Shown piece by piece: positions 44,301 to 52,248 of a stretch of DNA of 64,000 bases. Positions within the stretch are counted from its first letter, which is position 1; each line of letters begins with the position of its first letter. Position numbers and translations under genes: made by a program. This stretch comes from Phytohabitans sp052068095 (lineage in GTDB: Bacteria > Actinomycetota > Actinomycetes > Mycobacteriales > Micromonosporaceae). The notes beneath the pieces are model-generated. The model did no database searches, had not been told where the DNA came from, and was given only the letters and a program-made list of their open reading frames with translations. The stretch lies in contig NZ_JBQHDG010000004.1 of assembly GCF_052068095.1 (NCBI RefSeq), forward strand, positions 1 to 64,000, in the 5' to 3' direction.

Positions 44301-47300
44301 CGCCGTTGACGTAGATCTCCAGCTGTCTGCTCTGCTTGCGGTAGACGCCGACCAGATGGGTCCACACGCCGAGCTGGGCCAGGCCGGAGCTCTTCGCGCG
44401 ATCGCCGGGTGGCGCCGGTTCGTCCGCTGTGGACCCGAAGAAGCTCCAGTGGCCGTCCTCCATCGCCTGTAGGTGGAAGGAGCTGGCACGGGCGCCGTCC
44501 TGGGAAACCACCGTCGACCACTTGCCCGGCTTGTCGAGCCGCACCCACGCCGCCACCGAGAAGCTCTGGCTGGTGTCCAGCACGCCGGGCGCGCTGACGT
44601 GGTCGTCCTGGCCGTCGAGCTGCACCGCGAGGTCGCCGGCGTCCGGGTACGCGGACTGGCCGGCCGCCCAGGCGGGACCGCCGCGCAGCGTACCGTGCTG
44701 CCCGCGTGCCGACGCGTCCTGCGCCGTGCCGTCGAACCGCCACATGGCGGCCGGGACGCCCTCGCGGCCCACGATGCCCTCGATCTCGTCGGTGGACAGC
44801 GGTCGGCTGTACACCCGGACCTCGTCGATGAGTCCCGGCCACTGGTCCACGTGGTTGCCGGCGACCATGCCGCGGCCGATGACGAGCGGTCCGGTGGCGT
44901 TCCAGGCGCCGTTGACGTCGCCCTCGCCGGCGAGCGCGCCGTTGACGTAGACGCGGATCTTCTTCGCCGCCGCGTCGTACACCCCCGCCACATGGGTCGG
45001 CACGTTCGGCTGGGCGGTGCCGGCCGGCGATGCCGCCCAGCCCGGCCAATGTGCCGTGGCCGCCTCCTCGTTCAGCATCGAGAACTGCCAGGACGTGCCG
45101 CGCTGCTGTAGCAGGAACCCGCTGTTGGACCAACCGTCCTGGCTCACGAACGTGGTCGCGAGCCCGTCACCGGCGAGCCGGTCCGCGCGCACCCACGCGG
45201 CCACCGAGAAGCTGCGGTCGGTGCGCACGGCCGGTGCGGTGGTGGCGGCGAAGCCCTTGACTCCGTCGAACTTCGCCGCGCCGTTGACCAGGCCCTCGCG
45301 CACGAAGGTGGCACCCTCGTGCAGCACGGCCGACTCCGCGCCCGGCACGGCGTTCGCGGCCGTGGTGCCCTCCTGGTCGTCGAGCTTCCAGTGTCCAACC
45401 TGGACGTTCTCCTGGCTCACCGCGGCGCGCACCTCGGTGTCCGACAGCACCCGGTCGTACATCCGCACCTCGTCGACCATGCCGGTGAGCGCGCTGCCGA
45501 CCAGCAGCGGCCCGGCGCCGTGCCATGACGTGTCGCGTGCCGCGGTGCCGACCAGCACGCCGTCGACGTACAGCCGGACCTTCTTGGCGGGCGCGTCGTA
45601 CACGCCGGCCAGGTGGGTCCACTGCCCGGCCACCGGCTCAGCCGGCGCGCGGACGAAGCTGGACGCCGACGGGCTCAGCGCGTCTTCCGAGGGCATGACG
45701 AAAACGAAGCGCTTGTACGCGCCCTCGTAGTGCAGGCAGAAAGCGCACTGGTTGGCGCCGTTCTGCCGGACCACGCCCTGCCACTTGTCGTCGACCTTGT
45801 CCAGCTTCACCCAGGCGGAGACGGAGAAGCTCGTGTCGGTGCGCAGTGTGTTGGGCGCGGTCATCCGCCCGCCGGCCGCCGCGTCGACCCGCAGTCCCAT
45901 GCCCGCCGCGCCGGCCTGGTAGGTGGCGCCGCCGGCCAGCGTGCCGTCGCGGTCGCCCAGAAACGCGGTGTCCTTGGTGTTGCCGTCCAGCGACCACTGC
46001 GCCAGCGGTCCGCTCCCGGCCCGCACGTAGACGCGGTGCACCTTCGTCGGGCTGCGGTGCCCGGCCCGGTCGACGCTCTGCACGAACAGCTCGCGCGGCC
46101 CGTCACCGGGCGGTGTAAGCGTGACGCTCGCCGGACCGCCCAGCGCCGACGCGTCCACCTTGGTCGACGGCGGATCCTGCCATCCGTACAGGTAATGGTC
46201 GATGTCCTCGACGCCGCTGGCGCCGAACGTGAACGTGTCCGGCACGTCGACACCGCCGTGCCACCGATTGTCGTCCTTGTACAGCAGCGCGGAGACGCTC
46301 GGCTGCTTGTCCACGCCGACCCGGTCGACGACGAACCCGGGACCGTTCACCCACGGGCCGCCGTCGTGGCCGTCGCTGGCCCACACCGTCCAGGTGACGT
46401 GCTGGCCGTGCCGCTGGCGCAGGTCCAGGTCGGTGCTGAAGAACGCGCCCGAGCCCTGCCACGGCCCCCAGTCGCGGTGGTCGGTCGACGGGCCGCCGTA
46501 GATGTCCCAGATCGGCCTCACCTGGTCGTTGTCCGGATCGGACAGTCGACTCTGGAGCCGGATCCACTCGTCGCCCGCGTACGGCGTGCCGTCGCACCAC
46601 CGGCACGCGCGCAGCGGTGGGTCGGTGCCCATGTCGTACGGCGTGTTCGGGCGGGTGTTGTAGTTCACCACGACGTGGGTGGCGTACGCGTCGTACTTGC
46701 GCCATGCGTACGCGTCGCCCTCGTCCTCCGCCTTGAGAAAGTACGTGGAGATGCCGCCGCTGTTCAACGCGCCGGCCACGTTGAAGCCGATCCCCTTGTT
46801 GCCCCCGCAGCCGCTGTAGTTGCTCTGGGCCCCGGAGGTGCCCACATGCCAACCCTGCGGCGCGTTGTTCCACGAGGTGCCGCCACCGATCCCGGCGTTG
46901 GCCATGAACAGCTGGTGGTTACGGGTGTTGCAGCTCGGGCCGTACACGATGGTCGCGTTGAAGCCCGCCGAGATGATCCGCTTGCCGGACAGGAACCCGG
47001 TGTCGAACATGAAGTACGAGCGGGTCGCGCCGATGCCGTTGCAGCCCGCCCAACCGCAGTAGCCCACCTTGGCCCAGCCGTCGACGTCGTTTCCGCCGCC
47101 CCAATGCGTGCTGCCGGGCGCGCCGGAAAAGACCTTCGTCCAGCCGACGTTCCAGTACGTGCGCCAGTCCGGGTCGATCACCACCGGGTACACGGTCTTC
47201 GCGCCGGTCAGCAGCGCGCGGTCCGGCGTCAGGGTGAGCGTGCCCCGCTCGACGGCCACACCCACCGCCGCCCGGCGCGGCGTCTCCGCGGCGTCCCACA

Positions 47301-48027
47301 TCTGCGCCGGCGGCGTGGCGAACACCGGCTTGCCCTTGGCGTCCCGCGCCTCCAGCGTGCCGGACCGGGTCGCGGTGACCCGCACGCCCTTGGTGGTGAG
47401 GCCCAGCCGAATCCGGCGCAGGGCCGGATTCTTCGCCGCCGTCGCGTTCTTGACCACGAGGTGGTGGGCGTACCCGTCGGCCTCGGCGCGGAGCGTCAGG
47501 TCGACGCCGGGCAGCACCTCCGGGTACGTCACGGTCGGCCCGTCGACGACCGGGGCCGGCAGCCGCCCCGGCCAGCTGAGCGCGAGCCGCGCGCCGTCCC
47601 GCCCGTAGCGCACCAGCGGCGTCCCCTCACCCCCGCCGGAGAACGCGTAGTCGCCCAGCGTGGCCCGGGGCGCGATCGAACCGTCAGCCTGGCGTACCAG
47701 AGTGGTGTCGACGTCGAGCCACGTCGCGCCCTTGCGCACGCGCACCGGGCGGGCAGCCAGCGTCGCCGTCAGCGTGCCGTCCGGCTTCGCGTCCACGACC
47801 CGGGTTTCCGTGGTCAGCTCGGCGACCCGCACGGAAGACCGCTGCGCCACCGCGAGCTGGACCGCCGTAGCGGTGTCCGCGGCCTCCCGCACGACCGGCC
47901 CTGCCGGCGGACGCGGGGACGGGGACGACGACAACCTCGCGACGGTGAGCAGCGAAGCCACCAGCGCGAAAAGGAGAACCGGGACCACGACCCGGCGGAG
48001 GGCATGCTTATCGGACGTCAGGCGCAC
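41386..48027 (-). CDS. Giant secreted LamG-repeat protein
   Basis: A protein of 2213 residues with a membrane-spanning N-terminal signal (VVVPVLLFALVASLLTVA). An N-terminal region like those of DNRLRE/RHS-associated proteins (about 60-660) follows. Then six concanavalin-like LamG domains (about 675-1965) each open with a strand such as GHWKLDDQEGTT and contain SFSVAAWVR. The C-terminal 230 residues carry at least four short Cys repeats of the form YxC-x(8)-S-x(4)-C-x-G (LYACRYGNDTFTS, VYRCMGPSDHFES, TSCVDGDDQFVS, YACRVKGEAYTS). It probably binds glycans or surfaces. The GTG start lacks a clear ribosome binding site. It heads the operon with the RHS gene. Confidence 0.88.
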   Translation of the reverse strand: MRLTSDKHALRRVVVPVLLFALVASLLTVARLSSSPSPRPPAGPVVREAADTATAVQLAVAQRSSVRVAELTTETRVVDAKPDGTLTATLAARPVRVRKGATWLDVDTTLVRQADGSIAPRATLGDYAFSGGGEGTPLVRYGRDGARLALSWPGRLPAPVVDGPTVTYPEVLPGVDLTLRAEADGYAHHLVVKNATAAKNPALRRIRLGLTTKGVRVTATRSGTLEARDAKGKPVFATPPAQMWDAAETPRRAAVGVAVERGTLTLTPDRALLTGAKTVYPVVIDPDWRTYWNVGWTKVFSGAPGSTHWGGGNDVDGWAKVGYCGWAGCNGIGATRSYFMFDTGFLSGKRIISAGFNATIVYGPSCNTRNHQLFMANAGIGGGTSWNNAPQGWHVGTSGAQSNYSGCGGNKGIGFNVAGALNSGGISTYFLKAEDEGDAYAWRKYDAYATHVVVNYNTRPNTPYDMGTDPPLRACRWCDGTPYAGDEWIRLQSRLSDPDNDQVRPIWDIYGGPSTDHRDWGPWQGSGAFFSTDLDLRQRHGQHVTWTVWASDGHDGGPWVNGPGFVVDRVGVDKQPSVSALLYKDDNRWHGGVDVPDTFTFGASGVEDIDHYLYGWQDPPSTKVDASALGGPASVTLTPPGDGPRELFVQSVDRAGHRSPTKVHRVYVRAGSGPLAQWSLDGNTKDTAFLGDRDGTLAGGATYQAGAAGMGLRVDAAAGGRMTAPNTLRTDTSFSVSAWVKLDKVDDKWQGVVRQNGANQCAFCLHYEGAYKRFVFVMPSEDALSPSASSFVRAPAEPVAGQWTHLAGVYDAPAKKVRLYVDGVLVGTAARDTSWHGAGPLLVGSALTGMVDEVRMYDRVLSDTEVRAAVSQENVQVGHWKLDDQEGTTAANAVPGAESAVLHEGATFVREGLVNGAAKFDGVKGFAATTAPAVRTDRSFSVAAWVRADRLAGDGLATTFVSQDGWSNSGFLLQQRGTSWQFSMLNEEAATAHWPGWAASPAGTAQPNVPTHVAGVYDAAAKKIRVYVNGALAGEGDVNGAWNATGPLVIGRGMVAGNHVDQWPGLIDEVRVYSRPLSTDEIEGIVGREGVPAAMWRFDGTAQDASARGQHGTLRGGPAWAAGQSAYPDAGDLAVQLDGQDDHVSAPGVLDTSQSFSVAAWVRLDKPGKWSTVVSQDGARASSFHLQAMEDGHWSFFGSTADEPAPPGDRAKSSGLAQLGVWTHLVGVYRKQSRQLEIYVNGVLAGTAVHQSNVKASGGLQIGRSRYDSRDVDFFPGAVDDVSVYGRPLFADEIKVMAGRDLSLAHNWRLDETSGTNVSDAVGTRAAKTTGGASFAPGRVGNGVALDGVTGAATATGVDVRTDQNFTVSAWVYLPDRNCDLNEVERCRMDAVALDGGDVGFSKFRLGHLVDDIQRPDGAWVFEMPEPTTGRVTKAAVTTEPTDVDTWVHLTAVYNADTRKLWLYVNGSRIGDGTLNTPWNGTGALQIGRGKAAGAHTAYWKGRVDDVRVYTGALNDDRVKGLHGSYPAQIGPDKLPAADAGHWKLDEGNGTAVADASSRGLPATLKGGTGWIGGRTGAAAWLDGSTGYAETAGPALDTGRSFSVTAWAYLTAAGNGNRTVVAQDGAHVSSFMLQYHAGANKWAVWIPETDTNMPGGVLLTSANAAAPGGWTHLAAVYDAGSRQLRLYVNGVLSAAQVGVTAWNSTGPLTIGRSKWDDKPVDFFPRGIDDVRAYSRALSDGEVRKVHDDAASVGLNLWRFDDGTGRNDDWQDNPLTATGGSSFGPGVTGKALRLDGVSGAATGRLPAVATRDSYTVSAWAKLSTGDRAGTVVAQDGMRMSSYFLQYRPGLKRWVFGARAQDADGADMVYAASPLPAKVGEWTHLAGVYDYAARQLRLYVNGELASVRDGVALWVGDGIVTVGRSKVDGAPAEFFPGDIDEVHADLGMVTDQKIAQRASWPKPIGYQLGSYVNAAGDHHTASTSEEPPAGYHFEATLGVLVPSEQPNTRVLYACRYGNDTFTSVFAECEGQTSLGAIGRVYARQPTNVPTVAVYRCMGPSDHFESLRSDCAGATVEGVLGYTLAYASLARYYGPAWDHITTYDGSSVVPPGHWLEGPTGWVALTAQPGTQTLTSCVDGDDQFVSLDPTCAGKRVQSGLGHIWTEPPDGVASRPLYACRVKGEAYTSLREDCEGYQMEHRLGYALIAFPNEEPVFE

Positions 48028-48276
48028 GGCACGGAGCGTGACAGAGGCCGCTTACGCGCCGCTTACCTGGCGCTGTCGCGCCCCGTGGCTCGCCGGTGCG
48101 CAACCAGTGCCGCGTGAGGAGCGCATATCCCGCGGTCAGCATCGCCGCGACAGTGGACGCTTCGTCACTGAACAAAAGAAGCGTGTCCAATGCGGTAAGG
48201 AGGAAGGACGTGCCGGCAGGATTTCTATTCATGCCGAAAATGCTAGATCCGGTTTCCGGTCATTCGATTAATGGAA

Positions 48277-49479
48277 TTAATCGAGTACGCCCAGGCGTTT
48301 GGCCAGTCCTCGCAGTCGACCGTCTCGACCAAACCGTGGCCTGGAGAGCAGCTCTCGGGCGGCGGCGCGACCCCCGTCGTAAACGGACACCTGCTGCGGT
48401 GCGATCGCTTCCGCCTGGTAGAGCGCCGCGGCGGCCGCGCTTTCCGATCCCCTGCCCTGGAGCAGGGCCCGCGCGAGATCGATGAAGTACGTCGCACGGC
48501 GGTGCCGCGACATGCTCTCCAGTCCAGCGGCTGCTGTCGGGGCTTTGGCCGCCGAACCCTCCTCGAGGGCTACCAAGATGGCGACCCGCCAGATGTCGAC
48601 GTTCGTCGGGCCGAAGTTGAAGTTTCCCTCCGGACATTCGCCCGTGTAGGCGGCGACCCTTTTCGCCTCGTCGAGATGCGCGAAAGCCTTGGCGCGCTGC
48701 CCGGTACCGGCCACTATCCAGGCGCTGACGAGATGATGCATGCCATAGGTGCTCGCCGCGGTGACGCTTGTGCCGACGTGCGCGCTCAGCAGTTCGACAC
48801 CCTCCCGTGCCACATGGATAGCGCCCGGCTCGCTGGCGACGGCTCGGAGCCGAGCGTAGTTGGCGAGGCCCAGCGAGCGTGGATCACCGTGCTCACGCGC
48901 AGTGCGGGCGGCCAACTCGGCTACCGTCAACGCCAGATCCGGATACCCCAACTGCATGCACGTCGACGCGGCGGTCGAACAGATCTCCACGGCCTCACGC
49001 AGCAGCCGCCGCTTTTCGTCATCCGCGCAAGCGTGTAAGCGGTACGCCAGACGCGTCAAGGCAGATCCGAGCGCCGGTACGAGAACATCATATCGGCATG
49101 CATAGAAGTGCTGATCGAGTTGTTCGGCGGTGGGAGTGTGCGGTCGCGAGCCTGGATCGTCGTCGACGACGACGACGAGCTGAGGATACGAGAGTGCGAT
49201 GATGCCGGACCTCAATACCGCTACGGAGGCGTCATCGACCGGCTGGTAGCGCGCGGGGACGTTCTCGCGGCCGGTCAGCTCACGCACCGAGATCTGCAAT
49301 GCGCGGGCGATCGCCTCCTGTGACGCATATCGATCGAGTGGCGTCGACCCCCTTTCTATCTGCGCGATGTAGCCCTGGCTGAACCCGGCCAGCTCGGCCA
49401 ACACACGCTGGCTCAACCCCCGACGGTGACGCCATCGCCGTAAGCGTGCGCCCACATGTTCGTCGTCCATCGCAACCAT
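48277..49479 (-). CDS. XRE family transcriptional regulator with TPR-like C-terminus
   Basis: A protein of 400 residues. The N-terminal HTH_XRE domain (VGARLRRWRHRRGLSQRVLAELAGFSQGYIAQIERGSTPLDRYASQEAIARAL) is followed by about 300 residues of paired helices in a TPR-like arrangement (ALTVAELAARTAREHGDPRSLGLANYARLRAV). This layout is common in Streptomyces-type regulators that sense small peptides or signals. The target is unknown. It lies upstream of the LamG gene on the same strand with a 250-base gap, so it may regulate it. Confidence 0.85.
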   Translation of the reverse strand: MVAMDDEHVGARLRRWRHRRGLSQRVLAELAGFSQGYIAQIERGSTPLDRYASQEAIARALQISVRELTGRENVPARYQPVDDASVAVLRSGIIALSYPQLVVVVDDDPGSRPHTPTAEQLDQHFYACRYDVLVPALGSALTRLAYRLHACADDEKRRLLREAVEICSTAASTCMQLGYPDLALTVAELAARTAREHGDPRSLGLANYARLRAVASEPGAIHVAREGVELLSAHVGTSVTAASTYGMHHLVSAWIVAGTGQRAKAFAHLDEAKRVAAYTGECPEGNFNFGPTNVDIWRVAILVALEEGSAAKAPTAAAGLESMSRHRRATYFIDLARALLQGRGSESAAAAALYQAEAIAPQQVSVYDGGRAAARELLSRPRFGRDGRLRGLAKRLGVLD

Positions 49480-49696
49480 GATTGCGCTGAATACCGGCCC
49501 GGCCCAGACAATCGGTGCTACGGCTTCGACGCTTCACGCTTACGGGTTAGCTCGTCTGGCCCTTACCCGCTTTGTGTCTCACTCCGCCGGCGTCGTGACT
49601 CGCCACGCGTCGCTCGGCGATAGATCGAGTACTGGAAGATCCGCAGTGTGCATTCCTCCGGCCAGGGCTGCGGATGGTCCCGCAGCCCTGGCATGG

Positions 49697-50194
49697 CTAC
49701 TGGTCGACGGTGAAGATGACCGCGCGGTTCGCGGCTGCTGCCTGGCGGTAGAAGTCGCGTACCCGCTTGAACCAGCCCCAGGTATAGCCGAAGTCTTCAT
49801 CGCTCAGCGAGCCCTGGTAGTCGGTGGGATCGATCCGGTCGTAGCGCCGGCGCATCCAATCCTCGTCTACTGCCTCAAGGGCCGCCGCGACCTGGGCGAC
49901 TTCACCTGCCCGCAAGTGCGCGACGACGTAGTCGTCACCCTCATAGTGCTGGCCGCCGCCAAGCACCGCCATATCGAGCGCCGAAAGACGCCTGCCAGAC
50001 CCAAGCGTCCCGTCGCTCAAACAGCGGTGGATGGCGTCCCACGCCTTGTCCGTCTCACAGTCCAACGGCTCACCATCCCAGTCACCCATCTCGACGTCCT
50101 CGACGAAGGCTCGAACCTCGGCATCGTCGCGTGTCGCCATCAGGGCGGCTTCCTGCTCCTCAGTGAGGGCGAAGAACATTCCTCGGCATGCCAT
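49697..50194 (-). CDS. DUF1877 (YfbM) family protein
   Basis: A protein of 165 residues with the DUF1877 plan: an MACRGMFFALTEEQ start, DKAWDAIHRCLSDGT, then a pair of strands (DMAVLGGGQHY and DYVVAHLRAGEV) and helices ending WFKRVRDFYRQAAAANRAVIF. Such proteins are cytoplasmic and their role is not known. The gene stands alone between two spacers of about 170-220 bases. Confidence 0.85.
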   Translation of the reverse strand: MACRGMFFALTEEQEAALMATRDDAEVRAFVEDVEMGDWDGEPLDCETDKAWDAIHRCLSDGTLGSGRRLSALDMAVLGGGQHYEGDDYVVAHLRAGEVAQVAAALEAVDEDWMRRRYDRIDPTDYQGSLSDEDFGYTWGWFKRVRDFYRQAAAANRAVIFTVDQ

Positions 50195-50366
50195 GAGCCG
50201 CAGGATAACCGAAGGCCGCGGTGCGCGGACGACCTCTCAATGTGCGTGGCTCACGCCAACTTGCCGCTGTCCGAAGGTTCTGGGCGGATGCTGACCGCGC
50301 GGGCCGGGTTATGGAATGGTTCTGGGCAGGCTGCTGGACGGGTGCGCCACCGCCGGCTCCCGCCGG

Positions 50367-51386
50367 TCAGAAGAGGGTGAGCTGGCCCGGCGTCGGGCTG
50401 GGCCGGCGGGAACGCGGCGGACGGAGCGCCACGCGTACCCATGCCGGCGCGTCCTCGACCTCGTCGGGAGGAGCGCCGCCGGTCAGCGCCCACAACGACG
50501 GGCCGAGCAGGATGCCCCGGCCGGCGAGCGCGCGTCGCATCCGGGGAAACTCAAGTGGGAGCCGGATCCCTTCCAGATCGGGCACCGGAAGGTCGGTACG
50601 CATCCGCATCAACCGGCGGTTACGCTCCACCAACTCGCGCGCGGCCGGTTCGGCCAACCGCTCGGCCGCCCGTGCACCCACGGCCGCGCTCACCTCAGCC
50701 ACCCTCCCACCATCCAGCGCCGCCCACGCCGCGTCCACCGTCCCGAACGCGGCGAGCAGGTCGCCGGCGGTCGCCGGCCCAAAGCCGGGCACCCCGGGAA
50801 GGTTGTCGGACGGATCGCCGCGCAACGCGGCGAAGTCGCGGTACTGCCACGCCTCGACCCCGCACACGTCAGGCAAGCTGGCCGCCCTCATCAGCACCGC
50901 GGCGTCGCGGCCACCGTTGCGGATCCGCAGCACCGAGGTGCCCGCGTCGAGCAGCGCGAAGGCGTCGCGATCGCTGGTGACCAGGACCGTACGCCAGCCG
51001 GCGTCCCGAGCCTTCGCCGCGCAACTGGCCAGAACGTCGTCGGCCTCGTAGCCAGCCGGGACGAACACCGGCAACCCGGCCGCGCGCAGCAGGTCGGGCG
51101 CGACGTCCAGCTGCTCCCGCAGATCCGCCGGCTTGGCCGCCCGTTGCGCCTTGTACCCGGCGTAGTCGTCCGCCCTCGCCGACGACACCGGACAGTCGAA
51201 GCCGACCAGCACCGCGTCCGGACGCAGCCGGGCCGCCGCGTGGGCGACATGCGTGACCAGACCCTTGAGCGCCCACACCGCCCGCCCCTCGCTGTCGCGC
51301 AACTCCCCCGTGGCCGCGGCGTGGTACGCGCGGTGCAGCAGGCTGTTGCCGTCGACGACAAGCAGCAGCGGCTCCGCAGCGCTCAC
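50367..51386 (-). CDS. Stand-alone 5'-3' exonuclease (FEN/PolA 5'-nuclease type) with clamp-binding tail
   Basis: A protein of 339 residues with the complete metal site of the FEN superfamily. It has LLVVDGNSLLHRAYH, LVGFDCP, the helical-arch segment YKAQRAAKPADLREQ, GYEADDVLASCAAKA, LVTSDRDAFALLD and RGDPSDNLPGVPGFGPATA with the helix-hairpin-helix. It lacks any polymerase domain. The last residues PTPGQLTLF fit the beta-clamp-binding consensus QLxLF, so it can be recruited to the replication clamp for Okazaki fragment or repair work. GTG start without obvious ribosome binding site. Confidence 0.9.
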   Translation of the reverse strand: MSAAEPLLLVVDGNSLLHRAYHAAATGELRDSEGRAVWALKGLVTHVAHAAARLRPDAVLVGFDCPVSSARADDYAGYKAQRAAKPADLREQLDVAPDLLRAAGLPVFVPAGYEADDVLASCAAKARDAGWRTVLVTSDRDAFALLDAGTSVLRIRNGGRDAAVLMRAASLPDVCGVEAWQYRDFAALRGDPSDNLPGVPGFGPATAGDLLAAFGTVDAAWAALDGGRVAEVSAAVGARAAERLAEPAARELVERNRRLMRMRTDLPVPDLEGIRLPLEFPRMRRALAGRGILLGPSLWALTGGAPPDEVEDAPAWVRVALRPPRSRRPSPTPGQLTLF

Positions 51387-51515
51387 GCCAACAGCTTAGA
51401 ACCCCAGCAGCGGCAACACGCGGTCGGAGTCTGAGCGGGTTCGCGTAGTAACAGCGCGTCACGGCACAGGCGGTGTCGAGGTCGCGGTCCGACCCGTTGT
51501 TGCTGCCGATGCACC

Positions 51516-51818
51516 GTGCCCGGCATCCCGCCACCTGCCGGTGAGTGGATCACCAGTCAGTGTCGCTCGCTGGAGGCCGCCCTCAGGTGTCGTAGCAGCC
51601 ATCCCACGGAGGAACTGCTCGCGCCTATGGCCGCGCACACGGTCGACGACAGATCCGGTTCCCAAGCACTCGCTCAGGTCGACCCACGCACCCTCGACCT
51701 CCTGGAGCAGCGCGGGATCACCGTCCACATCGCCGAGACCACCGAGGCCGTTGGCGTCTACAACGCCCTCGCCGCCGACGGCGTCACCGTCGCGGGGCTC
51801 TTCCACTCGACCTGCTGA
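51516..51818 (+). pseudogene. Decayed Mth938-like domain gene
   Basis: The C-terminal part reads VDPRTLDLLEQRGITVHIAETTEAVGVYNALAADG and ends AGLFHSTC, the typical end of actinobacterial Mth938-like proteins (about 120 residues). The N-terminal 45 residues are not recognisable: only EELLAP and a displaced PGIPP survive, in a scrambled order. No ribosome binding site precedes the GTG at 51516. It looks like a gene whose 5' half was damaged. It adjoins the tRNA patch. Confidence 0.6.
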
Positions 51819-51832
51819 CTGTTGCCACCGGC

Positions 51833-51863
51833 GCCCCGGTAGCTCAGCGGAAGAGCGGCCGGC
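51833..51863 (+). other. 5' half of a tRNA gene (remnant)
   Basis: GCCCCGGTAGCTCAGCGGAA, then GAGC and GCCGGC, has the acceptor 5' strand, a good D arm (GCTC/GAGC) and the start of an anticodon stem. The 3' half is missing: five bases later the sequence becomes an intact tRNA on the other strand. It is a truncated tRNA gene. Confidence 0.6.
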
Positions 51864-51868
51864 GTCGA

Positions 51869-51940
51869 CCCTCGGGCGGGAGTCGAACCCGCACCTGGCG
51901 GGGTAGAAGCCCGCTGCTCTGTCCATTGAGCTACCGAGGG
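51869..51940 (-). tRNA. tRNA-Arg (anticodon UCU)
   Basis: The cloverleaf closes well: acceptor CCCTCGG/CCGAGGG, D arm GCTC/GAGC, anticodon arm GCGGG-CTTCTAC-CCCGC (anticodon TCT) and T arm GCGGG-TTCGACT-CCCGC. No CCA is encoded. 72 bases. Confidence 0.9.
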
Positions 51941-51944
51941 AGGT

Positions 51945-52015
51945 GCGACACCTGGGAATCGAACCCAGCACACTCAGCTTAGGAGGCCGAGAAGCGCATC
52001 CAGCGCACGTGCCGC
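51945..52015 (-). tRNA. tRNA-Arg (anticodon CCU), atypical D arm
   Basis: Acceptor GCGGCAC/GTGTCGC (one G-U), anticodon arm TCGGC-CTCCTAA-GCTGA (anticodon CCT) and T arm CTGGG-TTCGATT-CCCAG are sound. The D arm GCGC-TGGAT-GCGC has a loop of only five bases, shorter than usual, so its function is less certain. No CCA is encoded; the gene is followed by ACCT. Confidence 0.75.
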
Positions 52016-52023
52016 GTGTTCGA

Positions 52024-52097
52024 TGGTACGCCGCCGGAGGATCGAACTCCGCTCCCCCGATTAAGAGTCGGGTGCTAAACCACTCAGCTAGCGGCGC
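52024..52097 (-). tRNA. tRNA-Lys (anticodon CUU), CCA encoded
   Basis: Acceptor GCGCCGC/GCGGCGT with a G-U end pair, D arm GCT/AGC, anticodon arm CCCGA-CTCTTAA-TCGGG (anticodon CTT) and T arm CGGAG-TTCGATC-CTCCG. The 3' end ACCA is encoded (52024-52027), unlike the two Arg genes beside it. Confidence 0.88.
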
Positions 52098-52098
52098 A

Positions 52099-52128
52099 TG
52101 GAGGAGGATGAGGGAATCGAACTCTCGG
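52099..52128 (-). other. 3' end of a tRNA gene (remnant) with encoded CCA
   Basis: On the minus strand a T arm GAGAG-TTCGATT-CCCTC (one mismatch) is followed by ATCCTCC-T-CCA, a tRNA 3' end. No matching acceptor 5' strand lies upstream, so only the 3' part remains. It starts one base after the tRNA-Lys gene. Confidence 0.55.
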
Positions 52129-52205
52129 GTGTGACCCCGGCACGGTCCACTGTGGAGTTTCAACCATCGGTCCCGCCGGCCCGCCTACAGCGCCACGAGC
52201 GAACG

Positions 52206-52232
52206 GTGGTCCGGCCCGCCGGGCCGGGCCAC
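52206..52232. terminator. Terminator hairpin after the second AfsR-type gene
   Basis: GTGGTCCGGCCC and GGGCCGGGCCAC pair over 12 positions (one G-U) around a 3-nt loop, 16 bases downstream of the regulator stop codon on the minus strand. Confidence 0.8.
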
Positions 52233-52248
52233 GTGCAACACAAGTCAC

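Noticed and set aside
45613..48117. Frame of about 834 codons opposite the LamG gene
   Set aside because: It is antisense to LamG-coding sequence and has no recognisable domain.
48008..48232. 74-codon minus-strand frame before the LamG gene
   Set aside because: It has no ribosome binding site and overlaps the LamG start; the sequence has one hydrophobic stretch but ends in an Arg/Cys-rich tail, so it is more likely spacer.
49518..49565. Imperfect inverted repeat around GGGTTAG/CTTACCC
   Set aside because: It has only seven or eight matching bases with a long spacer and no link to a gene start that would make it convincing as an operator.
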